This document shows positions 26,056 through 33,962 of a DNA stretch of 64,000 bases, one piece after another (positions within the stretch are counted from its first letter, which is position 1; every line of letters begins with the position of its first letter). The notes beneath the pieces are model-generated. The model was not told where the DNA came from, ran no database searches, and worked only from the letters and a program-made list of their open reading frames with translations. The stretch spans positions 1,198,868 to 1,262,867 of the forward strand of contig NZ_LR733265.1 of assembly GCF_902506495.1 (NCBI RefSeq), read 5' to 3'. The stretch is from Pseudomonas sp. 8O (GTDB lineage Bacteria > Pseudomonadota > Gammaproteobacteria > Pseudomonadales > Pseudomonadaceae). The translations under genes and the position numbers were made by a program.

Positions 26056-28419
26056 TCAGAACAACCCCAGTTGCCCATCCACCAGCCGCTCGAACTCGCC
26101 GCCGACGAACGGCAGGATGGCATCAGCCACAGGCTTCAACTGGCGACTGATGTAATGTTCGTAGTCCACTGGCGACAGCAGACGCTCCAGCGGTTGCGGC
26201 CCGCCCGTGGTGATCAGGTAGCTGATCCAGCCGCCGCGCTGGTACTGCAAGGGCCGGCCAAGATGCTGGTTGTGCTCGTCGGCCAGGCGCGCAGCACGCA
26301 CGTGTGGCGGTACGTTGCGCTGGTAGTCATCGAGGCGCCGACGCAGGCGCTTGCGGTAGACCAGTAGCTCGTCCAACTCGCCCGCCAGGGTGCGTTTGAC
26401 GTAGTCGCGCACGTAGTCCTCGTAGGCCTGCCCGGCGAACACCAGACGGTACAGCTCCTGCTGGAAGCGCTGGGCCAGTGGCGACCAGTCGGTGCGCACT
26501 GTCTCCAGGCCCTTGAATACCATGCGCTCGCTGCCATCGGCGCCGAGCACCAGACCGGCGTAGCGCTTCTTGCTGCCCTCTTCGGTGCCGCGGATGGTGG
26601 GCATGAGAAAGCGTCGATAGTGGGTTTCGTACTGCAACTCCAGCGCGCTGGTCAGGCCGTATTCCTGCTGCAGATGCTCACGCCACCAGGCGTTGACCTT
26701 GCTCACCAACCCACGGCCGATCCGCGCGGCATCTTCCTCGCCATGCGCACTACCGAGCCAGACGAAGGTGGAATCGGTATCGCCATAGATCACCGCATGC
26801 CCCTCGGCTTCGATCAGTTCGCGCGTGCGCTTCATGATCTGGTGCCCACGCAGGGTGATGGACGAGGCCAGACGCGGATCGAAGAAGCGGCAGCCGCTGG
26901 AGCCGAGCACGCCGTAGAACGCGTTCATGATGATCTTCAGAGCCTGTGACAAGGCTGCATTGCCGTCACGCTTGGCCACCTCTCGGCCCTGCCAGACACG
27001 CTCGACGATGGCCGGCAGACAATGCCGGGTACGCGAGAAGCGCGCGCCGCGAAAGCCCTCCACCGAGTGTTCGTCATCCGGCTGGTGCAAGCCTTCGACC
27101 AGGCCCAGTGGGTCGATCAAAAAGCTGCGGATGATCGACGGATACAGGCTCTTGTAGTCCAGTACCAGCACCGAGTCGTACAGACCAGGGCGCGAATCCA
27201 TGACGAAGCCACCGGGGCTGTTCTCGCCGCGAATGTCGCCGAGGTTCGGCGCGACGAAACCCAGGCGATGCATGGGCGGCAGGTACAGGTGGATGAAGGC
27301 GGCCACCGAGCCGCCACTGCGGTCGGCAGCCAGGCCGGTGACGCTGGAGCGTTCCAGCAGGAAGGCGAGCAGGTCGGTATGGGCGAAGATGCGCGTGACC
27401 AGCTCGCAGTCCTTGAGGTTATAGAGAGCCAGCGCCGGCTTGTCCTCGTCGAACATGCGCTGGATCTCGTCCATCCGCGCATAGGGCGTGTCGATGGCCT
27501 TGCCTTCGCCGAGCAGCGTCTGCGCCACCGATTCCAGGCTGAACGACGAGAAGCTCCAGGTCGCCGAGCGCAGGGCTTCGATACCGTCGATGATCAGCCG
27601 CCCGGCCGCCTCGGCGAAGTAATGCTGGCTGCTGTTGTGCTGGCGCCAGCCCATCACGTCGCCGCCTCGCCCCAGAATCAGCGGTACCTTGAGCTGCTCG
27701 GCGTGATCGCGCAGCACGCGCAGGTCGAACTGCACCAGGTTCCAGCCGATGATGGCGTCCGGGTCATGCCGCTGCAGCCAGTCATTCAGGCGTTCGAGCA
27801 GCGCCTTGCGGCTGTCGCAGTACTCCAGGTCGAAGTCGACGATGCTGGCGTCACCATTGGCTGGGCCGAGCATGTACACCTGGCGCTGACCACAACCTTC
27901 CAGGGCGATGGAATACAGCTCGCCGCGGGCGCTGGTCTCGATGTCCAGCGACACCAGGCGCAGCGCCGGGCGGTAATCAACGGCGGGCTTGAGCGACTTG
28001 CACAGCAGGCTGCCGTCTTCCTGCAAAGCGCCCTCGAAGCTGACGGAGGCGGTGATGAAGCGCTCCATCAGGTAGCGATCCGGCGGACGGATATCGGCCT
28101 CGTAAACGTCCACGCCGACCTGACGCAGCTTCTTCTCCAACTGCAGCAACTGGCGGTACTGGCGGCAGTACAGCCCCAGCACCGGGCGATGCTTGAAGTC
28201 GCGCAATGCCAGCTCACGCAGCTCGACGCCCGGCTCGGTGCGCAGCAGCGGTTCGGCCCAGGCGCGCTGCTCGACCGGGATGAAAGCCACCGAGTCCTGG
28301 CACGGCAGGCGTATCTGGCGCGGGCCGGCATCAGTGGCCAGCCAAAAGGCCACCTCGGTGCCCTCCGGCGTGTCGCGCCAATGGCGGCTGAGCACGAAGC
28401 CTTGCTGGGGTTGCGTCAT
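26056..28419 (-). CDS. polB: DNA polymerase II (family B)
   Basis: A 787-residue family-B polymerase of the normal PolB length. The exonuclease carries SLDIETSARG (~157) and WNLVQFDLRVLRDH. The polymerase motifs are A (DYKSLYPSIIRSF), B (KIIMNAFYGVLGS) and C (YGDTDSTFVWLG), with catalytic aspartates intact. It performs SOS-induced translesion or repair synthesis. It diverges from the truncated-haemoglobin gene, with a REP-type hairpin in the gap. I did not find a convincing LexA box. Confidence 0.95.
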   Translation of the reverse strand: MTQPQQGFVLSRHWRDTPEGTEVAFWLATDAGPRQIRLPCQDSVAFIPVEQRAWAEPLLRTEPGVELRELALRDFKHRPVLGLYCRQYRQLLQLEKKLRQVGVDVYEADIRPPDRYLMERFITASVSFEGALQEDGSLLCKSLKPAVDYRPALRLVSLDIETSARGELYSIALEGCGQRQVYMLGPANGDASIVDFDLEYCDSRKALLERLNDWLQRHDPDAIIGWNLVQFDLRVLRDHAEQLKVPLILGRGGDVMGWRQHNSSQHYFAEAAGRLIIDGIEALRSATWSFSSFSLESVAQTLLGEGKAIDTPYARMDEIQRMFDEDKPALALYNLKDCELVTRIFAHTDLLAFLLERSSVTGLAADRSGGSVAAFIHLYLPPMHRLGFVAPNLGDIRGENSPGGFVMDSRPGLYDSVLVLDYKSLYPSIIRSFLIDPLGLVEGLHQPDDEHSVEGFRGARFSRTRHCLPAIVERVWQGREVAKRDGNAALSQALKIIMNAFYGVLGSSGCRFFDPRLASSITLRGHQIMKRTRELIEAEGHAVIYGDTDSTFVWLGSAHGEEDAARIGRGLVSKVNAWWREHLQQEYGLTSALELQYETHYRRFLMPTIRGTEEGSKKRYAGLVLGADGSERMVFKGLETVRTDWSPLAQRFQQELYRLVFAGQAYEDYVRDYVKRTLAGELDELLVYRKRLRRRLDDYQRNVPPHVRAARLADEHNQHLGRPLQYQRGGWISYLITTGGPQPLERLLSPVDYEHYISRQLKPVADAILPFVGGEFERLVDGQLGLF

Positions 28420-28462
28420 TGGGATTGGGCTACGGATTCAAACTCGGTGCTTACGGGCTACT

Positions 28463-28512
28463 TGTGGGAGGGGCTTTAGCCGCGACAGTCGCCGCCAAAG
28501 CGCCTCCCACAG
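28463..28512. repeat. Inverted repeat, 'gtgggaggggctttagccgcga' family
   Basis: TGTGGGAGGGGCTTTAGCCG facing AAGCGCCTCCCACAG, in the divergent gap polB / truncated haemoglobin. Confidence 0.7.
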
Positions 28513-28585
28513 GGGCGTGTGCCTCAAACTGGCAAGCCATTCTACGCGAGCAGTTACAATGGCGCCTTTTCCGCGGAACAACGCG

Positions 28586-29020
28586 ATGAGCCACACACCT
28601 CCCTACGGCACCGGCGATGCCTCCTACCAGGCTGCCGGTGGCATCGACGGCCTGCGCCGACTGGTCGACGACTTCTACCGCCTGATGGACGAACGCCCCG
28701 AGGCCGCTTCCCTGCGCGCCCTGCATCCGGCCGACCTGAGCGCCCCGCGCGACAAGCTGGCGTGCTTCCTCAGCGGCTGGCTGGGCGGGCCGCGCCTGTT
28801 CGCTGAAAAATACGGCAGCATCAGCATCCCGGCCTTCCATTCGCAATGGCCGATCGATCAGGCGCTAGCCGAAAGCTGGCTGAGCTGCATGGCCGGCGCC
28901 GTCGCCCTGCAGGGCTATGCGCCCGCATTCTCCGACTACCTGCTGATCCAACTACGCGTGCCCGCCGAACGCTCGGTACAGGCCAGTCAAAACCGTCACC
29001 GCAAGGAAACCCCGACATGA
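28586..29020 (+). CDS. Group II truncated haemoglobin-like protein
   Basis: The 144-residue protein matches the TrHbII layout: GGIDGLRRLVDDFYRLMDE, LACFLSGWLGGPRLFAEKYG, then a proximal-histidine region PAFHSQWPI and ESWLSCMAGAVA. Such globins bind O2 or NO or take part in redox chemistry. The ATG at 28586 is the first downstream of the repeat. Its last codon overlaps the fklB start (ATGA), so the three genes globin, fklB and methyltransferase formed a coupled operon before the insertion. Confidence 0.85.
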   Translation: MSHTPPYGTGDASYQAAGGIDGLRRLVDDFYRLMDERPEAASLRALHPADLSAPRDKLACFLSGWLGGPRLFAEKYGSISIPAFHSQWPIDQALAESWLSCMAGAVALQGYAPAFSDYLLIQLRVPAERSVQASQNRHRKETPT

Positions 29021-29217
29021 CTGAAGAACTGATCATCGAAGACCTGCAACCCGGCGACGGCAAGGCCGTGGTCAAGGGCGCCCTGATCACCACCCAGTAC
29101 CGTGGCTGGCTGGAGGGCGGCAGCGAGTTCGACTCCTCCTGGTCGCGCGGCAAACCGTTCCAGTGCGTGATCGGCACCGGCCGGGTGATCAAGGGCTGGG
29201 AGCAGGGTCTTTATTAG
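29017..29217 (+). pseudogene. fklB: fklB 5' part, FKBP-type prolyl isomerase interrupted by the element
   Basis: The first 62 codons encode the N-terminal half of a short FKBP (VVKGALITTQYRGWL, FDSSWSRGKPFQCVIGTG, then RVIKGWEQGL). One element-derived tyrosine codon and a TAG end it at 66 residues. The missing half, LMGMRVGGKRKLQVP onwards, is found at 37529-37682. Rejoining at the junction gives 339 bases and a 112-residue FKBP, the normal length. As integrated, the enzyme lacks most of its active-site sheet and is presumably inactive. Confidence 0.92.
29195..29210. other. attL core of the fklB element
   Basis: GCTGGGAGCAGGGTCT here matches GCTGGGACCAGGGCCT at the right junction at 14 of 16 positions. 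The crossover lies either in GCTGGGA or in CAGGG. Element length is 8,327 bp in both cases. Confidence 0.8.
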
Positions 29218-29400
29218 TGGCAACACACAATTTGTTACATCTTTCCGACGAACGGTAGTTGCATTTATTTACAGCATCAAATGCTCTACAACCCGCATAA
29301 CTACTGGGTTTTATAAAACATAACTCCCTAAGTTGCTCTCAAAGTTTGATTCTATATGCACTTTCTTGACTAGAAAGTTGAAATAAAATTAATAAAACAC

Positions 29401-29428
29401 TTGACAACTGGAAATAATGTGGTAATAT
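29401..29428 (+). promoter_or_regulatory. Strong sigma-70-type promoter
   Basis: A perfect TTGACA -35 box and a TAATAT -10 box separated by 16 bases, in AT-rich sequence. Transcription would begin near 29435. A palindrome ACTTTCT-N5-AGAAAGT at 29360-29378 lies just upstream and could be an operator. Confidence 0.75.
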
Positions 29429-29434
29429 ATAGTT

Positions 29435-29671
29435 GTAGATAAATAAAAATTTATCCTGCCCTTCTAGTTCCTTCTAAAGTTTCCTTGTGTGCTGGCTTAC
29501 TTGCCAGCGTCTAATCGCTGTTTGACATATAAACAGCGCATTATTTAAATCCCAAAGTCTATAGGCTCCTACCTCTGTCTATAGGCTCGCCAGCCTCTCA
29601 TAAGTTTATCCTTTCCTTATGACGTAAAGCTGGCACCAAATTCTAAGAGCCCCCTCCCCTGGGGGCTTTTC
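29435..29671 (+). ncRNA. Candidate structured RNA or attenuated leader at the left end of the element
   Basis: Starting at the promoter at 29401-29428, no ORF of note is present. Successive hairpins are visible: GCTGGC/GCCAGC (29491-29508), CGCTGTTT/AAACAGCG (29516-29538), TCATAAG/CTTATGA (29598-29622) and the intrinsic terminator at 29648-29671. A 12-base direct repeat GTCTATAGGCTC occurs at 29557 and 29577. The unit could be a free small RNA, or a leader controlling the miniprotein/tail-gene operon that starts at 29736. I know no matching family. Confidence 0.5.
29648..29671 (+). terminator. Rho-independent terminator inside the element's left leader
   Basis: AGCCCCC-TCCCCT-GGGGGCT followed by TTT; a 7-bp GC stem in AT-rich surroundings. 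Confidence 0.85.
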
Positions 29672-29735
29672 ATTGTCCGAAATTCGTTAAACCGACACCT
29701 TTTTATCTATTAACAACCTAATGGAGGGAAAACTA

Positions 29736-29963
29736 TTGCCTAAATTTACCAAACATTGCATTTGGTGCAATGCAGAATATGAATTTGTCCGATCTTCAAA
29801 AGTCACATGTTCGGATGCTTGCTCTATTGCATTCCGCAGATGGACTGAATCATTGAATATCAACAACACAATTGCTTTCACTTATCTTGATGCTATCAAG
29901 ATGTTCGGTGGCAAACATCCAAACAAGAACTATAACAAGGAGAGCATCAATGAAACCTACTGA
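29736..29963 (+). CDS. Four-cysteine zinc-ribbon miniprotein 1
   Basis: A ~75-residue protein with CIWC near the N-terminus and VTCSDAC about 20 residues on, giving a C-x2-C...C-x3-C zinc-binding set, then a basic FRRW. The start is taken as TTG at 29736 because GGAGGG sits 7 bases upstream; the ATG at 29721, five codons earlier, has no ribosome site. Its end overlaps the next gene, which encodes a second protein with the same cysteine pattern. Function unknown; small nucleic-acid-binding proteins of phages look like this. Confidence 0.65.
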   Translation: MPKFTKHCIWCNAEYEFVRSSKVTCSDACSIAFRRWTESLNINNTIAFTYLDAIKMFGGKHPNKNYNKESINETY

Positions 29964-30150
29964 ATGTTTCATGTGTGGCGCATCACTAACACAACCGACT
30001 ATAGGGCGACCCCGTACCACTTGCAGTACAGCTTGCAGACTGAAACTTTTCTATCAGCGTCAGCGTGTTTCAAAAATGATCAATCATTTACTGATGCAAG
30101 CAAACAGCCTTCAAATCACAAACATTGAATCAAGATTAGGAGAAGTGTAA
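29950..30150 (+). CDS. Four-cysteine zinc-ribbon miniprotein 2
   Basis: A 66-residue protein with CFMC, a 14-17 residue spacer, then TTCSTAC and a basic RLKLFYQRQR tail. The motif layout parallels the upstream protein (C-x2-C...TCS-x-AC), so the two look like a tandem duplication that has diverged. Its ATG at 29950 overlaps the upstream gene by 14 bases, and its stop overlaps the next start (TAATG). Function unknown. Confidence 0.65.
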   Translation: MKPTECFMCGASLTQPTIGRPRTTCSTACRLKLFYQRQRVSKMINHLLMQANSLQITNIESRLGEV

Positions 30151-30422
30151 TGCAAGGATTGCAAGTGTGGGATGCAGACGGGAACATCGTTGCCGACCTT
30201 ACAGATAAACTAGCCAAGTTAATGGCATCTGGAGAACTAACATTCACCACCTCTTCACAGTCATACACTATTAGTGTGCCGGGAATGGTAGACGATGGAA
30301 CTTGGTATGTATCATGTACAGGGTATGTAGTGACACGGATAAACAACGGTTCATTCACTGTTAGGAGATTTGATTATTTCACACCAACTGAAACGCATTA
30401 TTGGGCGGCACTAAAACAATGA
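30150..30422 (+). CDS. Phage tail-tip-like protein, short
   Basis: A 90-residue protein beginning MQGLQVWDADGNIVADLTD. A GLQVxDxxGN opening followed by a glycine/serine-rich beta segment and SVPGMVDDGTWYVS is characteristic of small proteins encoded at the distal end of siphophage tail modules. An AGGAGAAG ribosome site precedes the ATG. The stop overlaps the next start (ATGA), so it is coupled to a larger protein of the same type. Confidence 0.6.
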   Translation: MQGLQVWDADGNIVADLTDKLAKLMASGELTFTTSSQSYTISVPGMVDDGTWYVSCTGYVVTRINNGSFTVRRFDYFTPTETHYWAALKQ

Positions 30423-31099
30423 CAGCAGGAATTGAAATCTATAATACGTCTGGAGATTTGCTCATATCGTCAAATGAACCAAACATCTATGTACACACCT
30501 ACCTTCCAAATCTAGCAATGCCAACAGGTATTGATCCTGTCGTTATTCCATATTCAGGCTGGCCAGAGGCACCAACACTATTGTTACGTCCCCGTGCTGG
30601 GCTTTGGTATGGGTGGACACACATAAGGCGATCTGGAAATAACTTACTGTTGTATATAAGCAATTTGGGCACAAGAGGAACATTTGATTTAGCCCTTGCA
30701 TCAACAGCAAAGTCTGTTACTAACACTGGTGATGAAGGTTTTGGCTTACAGATATTCGATGCTAATGGGGATTTGAATTTTTCATCATCAAGAAAGTATC
30801 CGAGAGTTAAGCAGATTGCAGCAGTGCCAGGACCAAACCTCACAGTAGCTAATTCCACAACATCAGCAGCAATCACCACTACATTCGACGGCATGCCCTG
30901 GGTGATCTTTAGAGATGCTACACAAGCTGTTCCATTTTCAGTTAATGAATCTGCGAGCAGTGTTGGGTTCTATTTTTCAGTGGACGCAGCTAAAACAGCA
31001 ATCACTGTACGTGGCAGCGACACAATTGCATCTAATTCAGGGAATCAATACTGGGGGAGAAATCTATACTTTCCATTATGTGAAATCCCTGGCACCTAA
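30419..31099 (+). CDS. Phage tail-tip-like protein with two repeated units
   Basis: This 226-residue protein holds two copies of the opening seen in the gene before it: TAGIEIYNTSGDLLISSNEP at the N-terminus and FGLQIFDANGDLNFSSSRKYPRV near residue 110. Beta-rich sequence with SVGFYFSVDAAKTAITVRGS follows. The pattern resembles phage tail-tip or fibre-associated proteins that decorate the end of a tail. The ATG at 30419 is coupled to the upstream stop. On an element with no other virion genes, it may be a modifier of another phage's tail, or a surface or adhesion cargo. Confidence 0.6.
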   Translation: MTAGIEIYNTSGDLLISSNEPNIYVHTYLPNLAMPTGIDPVVIPYSGWPEAPTLLLRPRAGLWYGWTHIRRSGNNLLLYISNLGTRGTFDLALASTAKSVTNTGDEGFGLQIFDANGDLNFSSSRKYPRVKQIAAVPGPNLTVANSTTSAAITTTFDGMPWVIFRDATQAVPFSVNESASSVGFYFSVDAAKTAITVRGSDTIASNSGNQYWGRNLYFPLCEIPGT

Positions 31100-31129
31100 T
31101 AACAACAATTACAGAAAAGGAAAATAACA

Positions 31130-31324
31130 ATGTCAGAAAGAAAAAGAACTAAACGGCAATATCGAGTTTCAGTGAACGTACCTGCATGGCTAGTCGAATC
31201 AATAAACAATGCAAACATGCAAACATCCCTGTCAGCTCTAATTGTTAAACTATTGAAAGGTCATATGTTGGATTACGAATTGAAGCAACAATTCTCTAAA
31301 TTGAATAATAGAGTCATCAATTAA
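31130..31324 (+). CDS. Small ribbon-helix-helix-like protein 1
   Basis: A 64-residue basic protein: a KRQYRVSVNVPAWLVESINN segment predicted as a beta strand plus helix, then SLSALIVKLLKGHML as a second helix. This is the size and layout of an RHH (Arc/MetJ-type) repressor. AAAGGAAA precedes the ATG. It likely controls the element's own promoters. The call rests on layout only. Confidence 0.5.
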   Translation: MSERKRTKRQYRVSVNVPAWLVESINNANMQTSLSALIVKLLKGHMLDYELKQQFSKLNNRVIN

Positions 31325-31715
31325 ATTAGATGTATTTTTAACAATTAAACTTCTTGCTTGCAGAATGCTGCAATGGTACAACGCCAACAGACACAGAGTC
31401 ACATGGCCATAAGACATGAAGTCCGCATAGTAATAATGATATTAGTAATAATGATAATAATAAAAAAGAAAGAAAGAGCATATGTCTATTTCGCTCACTG
31501 CGCTCACTCATAGACATATTAGCAATAAAGAATAAAAAGCAAAAAGCAAAAGCCCCATCACTGGATATGATGATATCTAAATACTGACTGTATTCCTTCA
31601 GTTAGAAATGCTGTCGTGTTCAGGATGCTTTAGTTTTTATTCTTATTCAACAGAAATAAGAAACATAGATATACGTCAAGATGGCGCATGCACTCCAATC
31701 AAAGAGAATTAGAGA
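31325..31715. other. AT-rich non-coding region with direct repeats and a palindrome
   Basis: This 391-bp stretch has no supported ORF. It contains two 12-base direct repeats AGTAATAATGAT (31429 and 31444) running into a TAATAATAA tract, and ATATGTCTAT (31480-31489) facing ATAGACATAT (31510-31519) around a 20-base loop with GCTCACT repeated. It may be a replication or regulatory region for the DNA-binding genes that follow. Confidence 0.45.
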
Positions 31716-31895
31716 ATGAAAATTAACTTAAATGAACGAGCACAGAAAGAACTGATTGAATTACGTACTGTCATGGGAAGCCATGCATTCCAACATATTA
31801 TCAATGTTCTGATCAGTGAAGCTCACAAAAACAAAGTCGTCCCACTATATGAGGAGAATTCAAAACATGGCAACAGAAGTTTTTGCACAAACTAA
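31716..31895 (+). CDS. Small ribbon-helix-helix-like protein 2
   Basis: A 59-codon ORF (MKINLNERAQKELIELRTVMGS...) with a short strand followed by two amphipathic helices (AFQHIINVLISEAHK), like an RHH or antitoxin-type DNA-binding protein. It overlaps the start of the winged-helix gene at 31867 by 29 bases, which is consistent with coupled expression. No strong ribosome site was found (GAGAATTAGAG upstream). Confidence 0.4.
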   Translation: MKINLNERAQKELIELRTVMGSHAFQHIINVLISEAHKNKVVPLYEENSKHGNRSFCTN

Positions 31896-32718
31896 AAAAG
31901 AAATCGACAGCTATCTGCGCGCATACAAGAATATTCTGTCTGCTGTTGGGTTTGTTAACTTAAACACTGGCGAGACAATCAAACTGAGCGCAGAGCAAAA
32001 GATTGTTTGGCTCTACATCCTTTCTCAGTACAAGTTCTTCAAAGATAAAGATCAACTATATTTCGAAAATCAAGCAGACATTGGTTTGGCTTGTGGCGTA
32101 TCAGAAAAAACAGTTTCACGATTTATCAACACCCTATCTGATGCAGTTGATGAAAACGGGGAGAAAGTCGGCAGCGGTTATCTCCAGATCAATCAAACCC
32201 GTATATTTGGTGGGCATAAATCGAATAGTTACACACTACTCAGAGACCTAGTGTTAGTAGAGCCCGAGAAAGCCCCAAATAAGCCCGCAGAAGCGTTTTC
32301 TAGTGAATCTGATGCAGACGTAGCACCTGCACCAGAAAACAGCTCTAAAGAGCTTATAGAACGATATATTGAAAATAACAATTCTGCTGGTGAAGAGTGG
32401 GCTATGGAATCCATTCCATTCGATGACGCACCGGCTTGGATCGTTGATTCAGAGGATGACGGAAGTGTTGCAGATGCCAAAGATTATGTAGAGGAGCGTC
32501 CGATTGCCAATGCAAGTAGGCCGCAAATCCGTTATCAATCGAACGGCAAATCGGCTGATGAGCAGCACACACATAAAGCTAATCAACCTAATAAACGAGA
32601 AAGCAACGGCTGCATACTGTATGAAATTGCGGGCGAGCCACACACATTAGAAAATGGTTGCTATGTGCCGGCATCTGCTATAGACATTGCCTTGTTTGAG
32701 ACAGGATTACCTTTCTAG
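31867..32718 (+). CDS. Winged-helix protein, possible replication initiator or regulator
   Basis: A 283-residue protein; the ATG at 31867 has GAGGAG 10 bases upstream. The N-terminal ~140 residues contain SAEQKIVWLYILSQYKFF, then a helix-turn-helix QADIGLACGVSEKTVSRFINTL and a wing GYLQINQTRIFGG. This order resembles phage O-type and plasmid initiator DNA-binding domains. The rest is acidic, low-complexity sequence with a final ordered segment (GCILYEIAGEPHTLENGCYV). There is no helicase or primase motif. Initiator is a guess; regulator is the alternative. Confidence 0.5.
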   Translation: MATEVFAQTKKEIDSYLRAYKNILSAVGFVNLNTGETIKLSAEQKIVWLYILSQYKFFKDKDQLYFENQADIGLACGVSEKTVSRFINTLSDAVDENGEKVGSGYLQINQTRIFGGHKSNSYTLLRDLVLVEPEKAPNKPAEAFSSESDADVAPAPENSSKELIERYIENNNSAGEEWAMESIPFDDAPAWIVDSEDDGSVADAKDYVEERPIANASRPQIRYQSNGKSADEQHTHKANQPNKRESNGCILYEIAGEPHTLENGCYVPASAIDIALFETGLPF

Positions 32719-32830
32719 TCTTATCCTGCGTGTCGCGCTAAAAAATAAAAATCACTAAAGAATTTGACTTCGCAAGAGTCATAAACATGGGCATCTATTG
32801 CCTAAAATAAACAAATGAGGATATATAAAT

Positions 32831-33136
32831 ATGCAATTTTTCGTATTAAATAAAAATGTAATCACCGGTGTAATTCATACACATATTGAGATGCACAGAA
32901 AGTCATCGAAATACATTCCAACCACCAAAGAATCACTAGCCGTCTACAACAATTGGCTAACAACCAACCCAAACAAACAGCCATCACTAGCAGATATCTT
33001 TGCCAGCAAGCCAGCACCAGCTAAAAGCATCACAAATGCCACCACCACAAATGTTAGCAAGCCTTTGAACAAGGAAGAAGCTGACAAGAAGGCAATGGTT
33101 AAGCAGTTTAAACAATTCATTATTAACAAGCACTAA
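32831..33136 (+). CDS. Hypothetical protein (101 aa)
   Basis: The N-terminal ~50 residues (FFVLNKNVITGVIHTHIEMH) look ordered. An alanine/threonine-rich linker and a lysine-rich C-terminal helix (EEADKKAMVKQFKQFI) follow. GAGGA precedes the ATG. It lies 15 bases before the next gene and is probably co-transcribed. No family recognised. Confidence 0.45.
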   Translation: MQFFVLNKNVITGVIHTHIEMHRKSSKYIPTTKESLAVYNNWLTTNPNKQPSLADIFASKPAPAKSITNATTTNVSKPLNKEEADKKAMVKQFKQFIINKH

Positions 33137-33151
33137 TAGGGAGAAATATAA

Positions 33152-33664
33152 ATGAGTAAAACAATTATCGATAACAAAGAAGTTACAGTGAAAACCCCAA
33201 GTCGATTCAATGTCGAGGAACTGAAGTCTTTACAGGAAGTTGCGTGTCGGGAATGGCTCAATGCCCCAGGGCACACAACATTCGTCATCACTGAAGAATA
33301 CTTGATAGATGCTTGTAGAAAAATGGCTGACCTTCTCAAGCAGGGATATGAACATGACACCAATGGCAGGCATCTGAGCCACCCGTTTGTGATCCCATTC
33401 AAAAAGAAAGAAGAAGAGATTCAAGCAGAGCTTGAGAATGTTAAGGCTAACGTCAAGACGAAGTATGAAAATAGGATTCGTGACGAAGTGGAACAGGCGA
33501 AAGCCAATCTAATTGCTCAGCGTAAAGCCAACCATGAGCGCAAAGAGAGAGAGAAGGCAGAACAGAAAGAGCAGAAACTACTGGCTGAGCTTGAACAGGA
33601 AGCCTCTGAATTATTCGATAGCTACCTGAATTTCAACTGTAATTACAGAGAGTGGCCAGAATAA
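33152..33664 (+). CDS. Coiled-coil protein of unknown function (170 aa)
   Basis: A helical N-terminal domain (NVEELKSLQEVACREWLN, DACRKMADLLKQGYEHD) leads into a long charged coiled coil (KKKEEEIQAELENVKANVK, then KANHERKEREKAEQKEQK) and a short aromatic tail NYREWPE. GGGAG precedes the ATG. Possible scaffold or DNA-associated protein of the element; no family recognised. Confidence 0.5.
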   Translation: MSKTIIDNKEVTVKTPSRFNVEELKSLQEVACREWLNAPGHTTFVITEEYLIDACRKMADLLKQGYEHDTNGRHLSHPFVIPFKKKEEEIQAELENVKANVKTKYENRIRDEVEQAKANLIAQRKANHERKEREKAEQKEQKLLAELEQEASELFDSYLNFNCNYREWPE

Positions 33665-33884
33665 CTCTGTAGAAATGCGGGAATAATAGGGAATAACGGG
33701 GGGCACATACAGCATCCCCCCTCCCCTCCCAACATTCAATATAGCTACACCCCGCATTCTTTCTGCTGCTGCTTGATTGTGTGTTAAGCAAAATCCTCCC
33801 CTCTCTGTCATGCAAAAGTGTTCAGGGATGAAAAATTCATCCAACAATCGGCATTCCCCCCTGGAGAATCCCTGGGAATCCCTA

Positions 33885-33942
33885 TTTACATCTTGCAGAC
33901 GACCGACAACGACATGTAAAATACACCTCAACATGATGTAAA
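33885..33942. promoter_or_regulatory. Candidate recombinase-binding / res-like site
   Basis: Three TTTACAT-type half-sites lie just upstream of the small serine recombinase: TTTACATC at 33885, ACATGTAAA at 33912 and GATGTAAA at 33935. Inverted half-sites next to the recombinase gene are the usual form of a resolvase binding region. The spacing is not a perfect match to a known res site. The rest of the gap 33665-33962 shows C-rich runs and no ORF. Confidence 0.4.
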
Positions 33943-33962
33943 CAGATTGAGGGGGAACGGAA

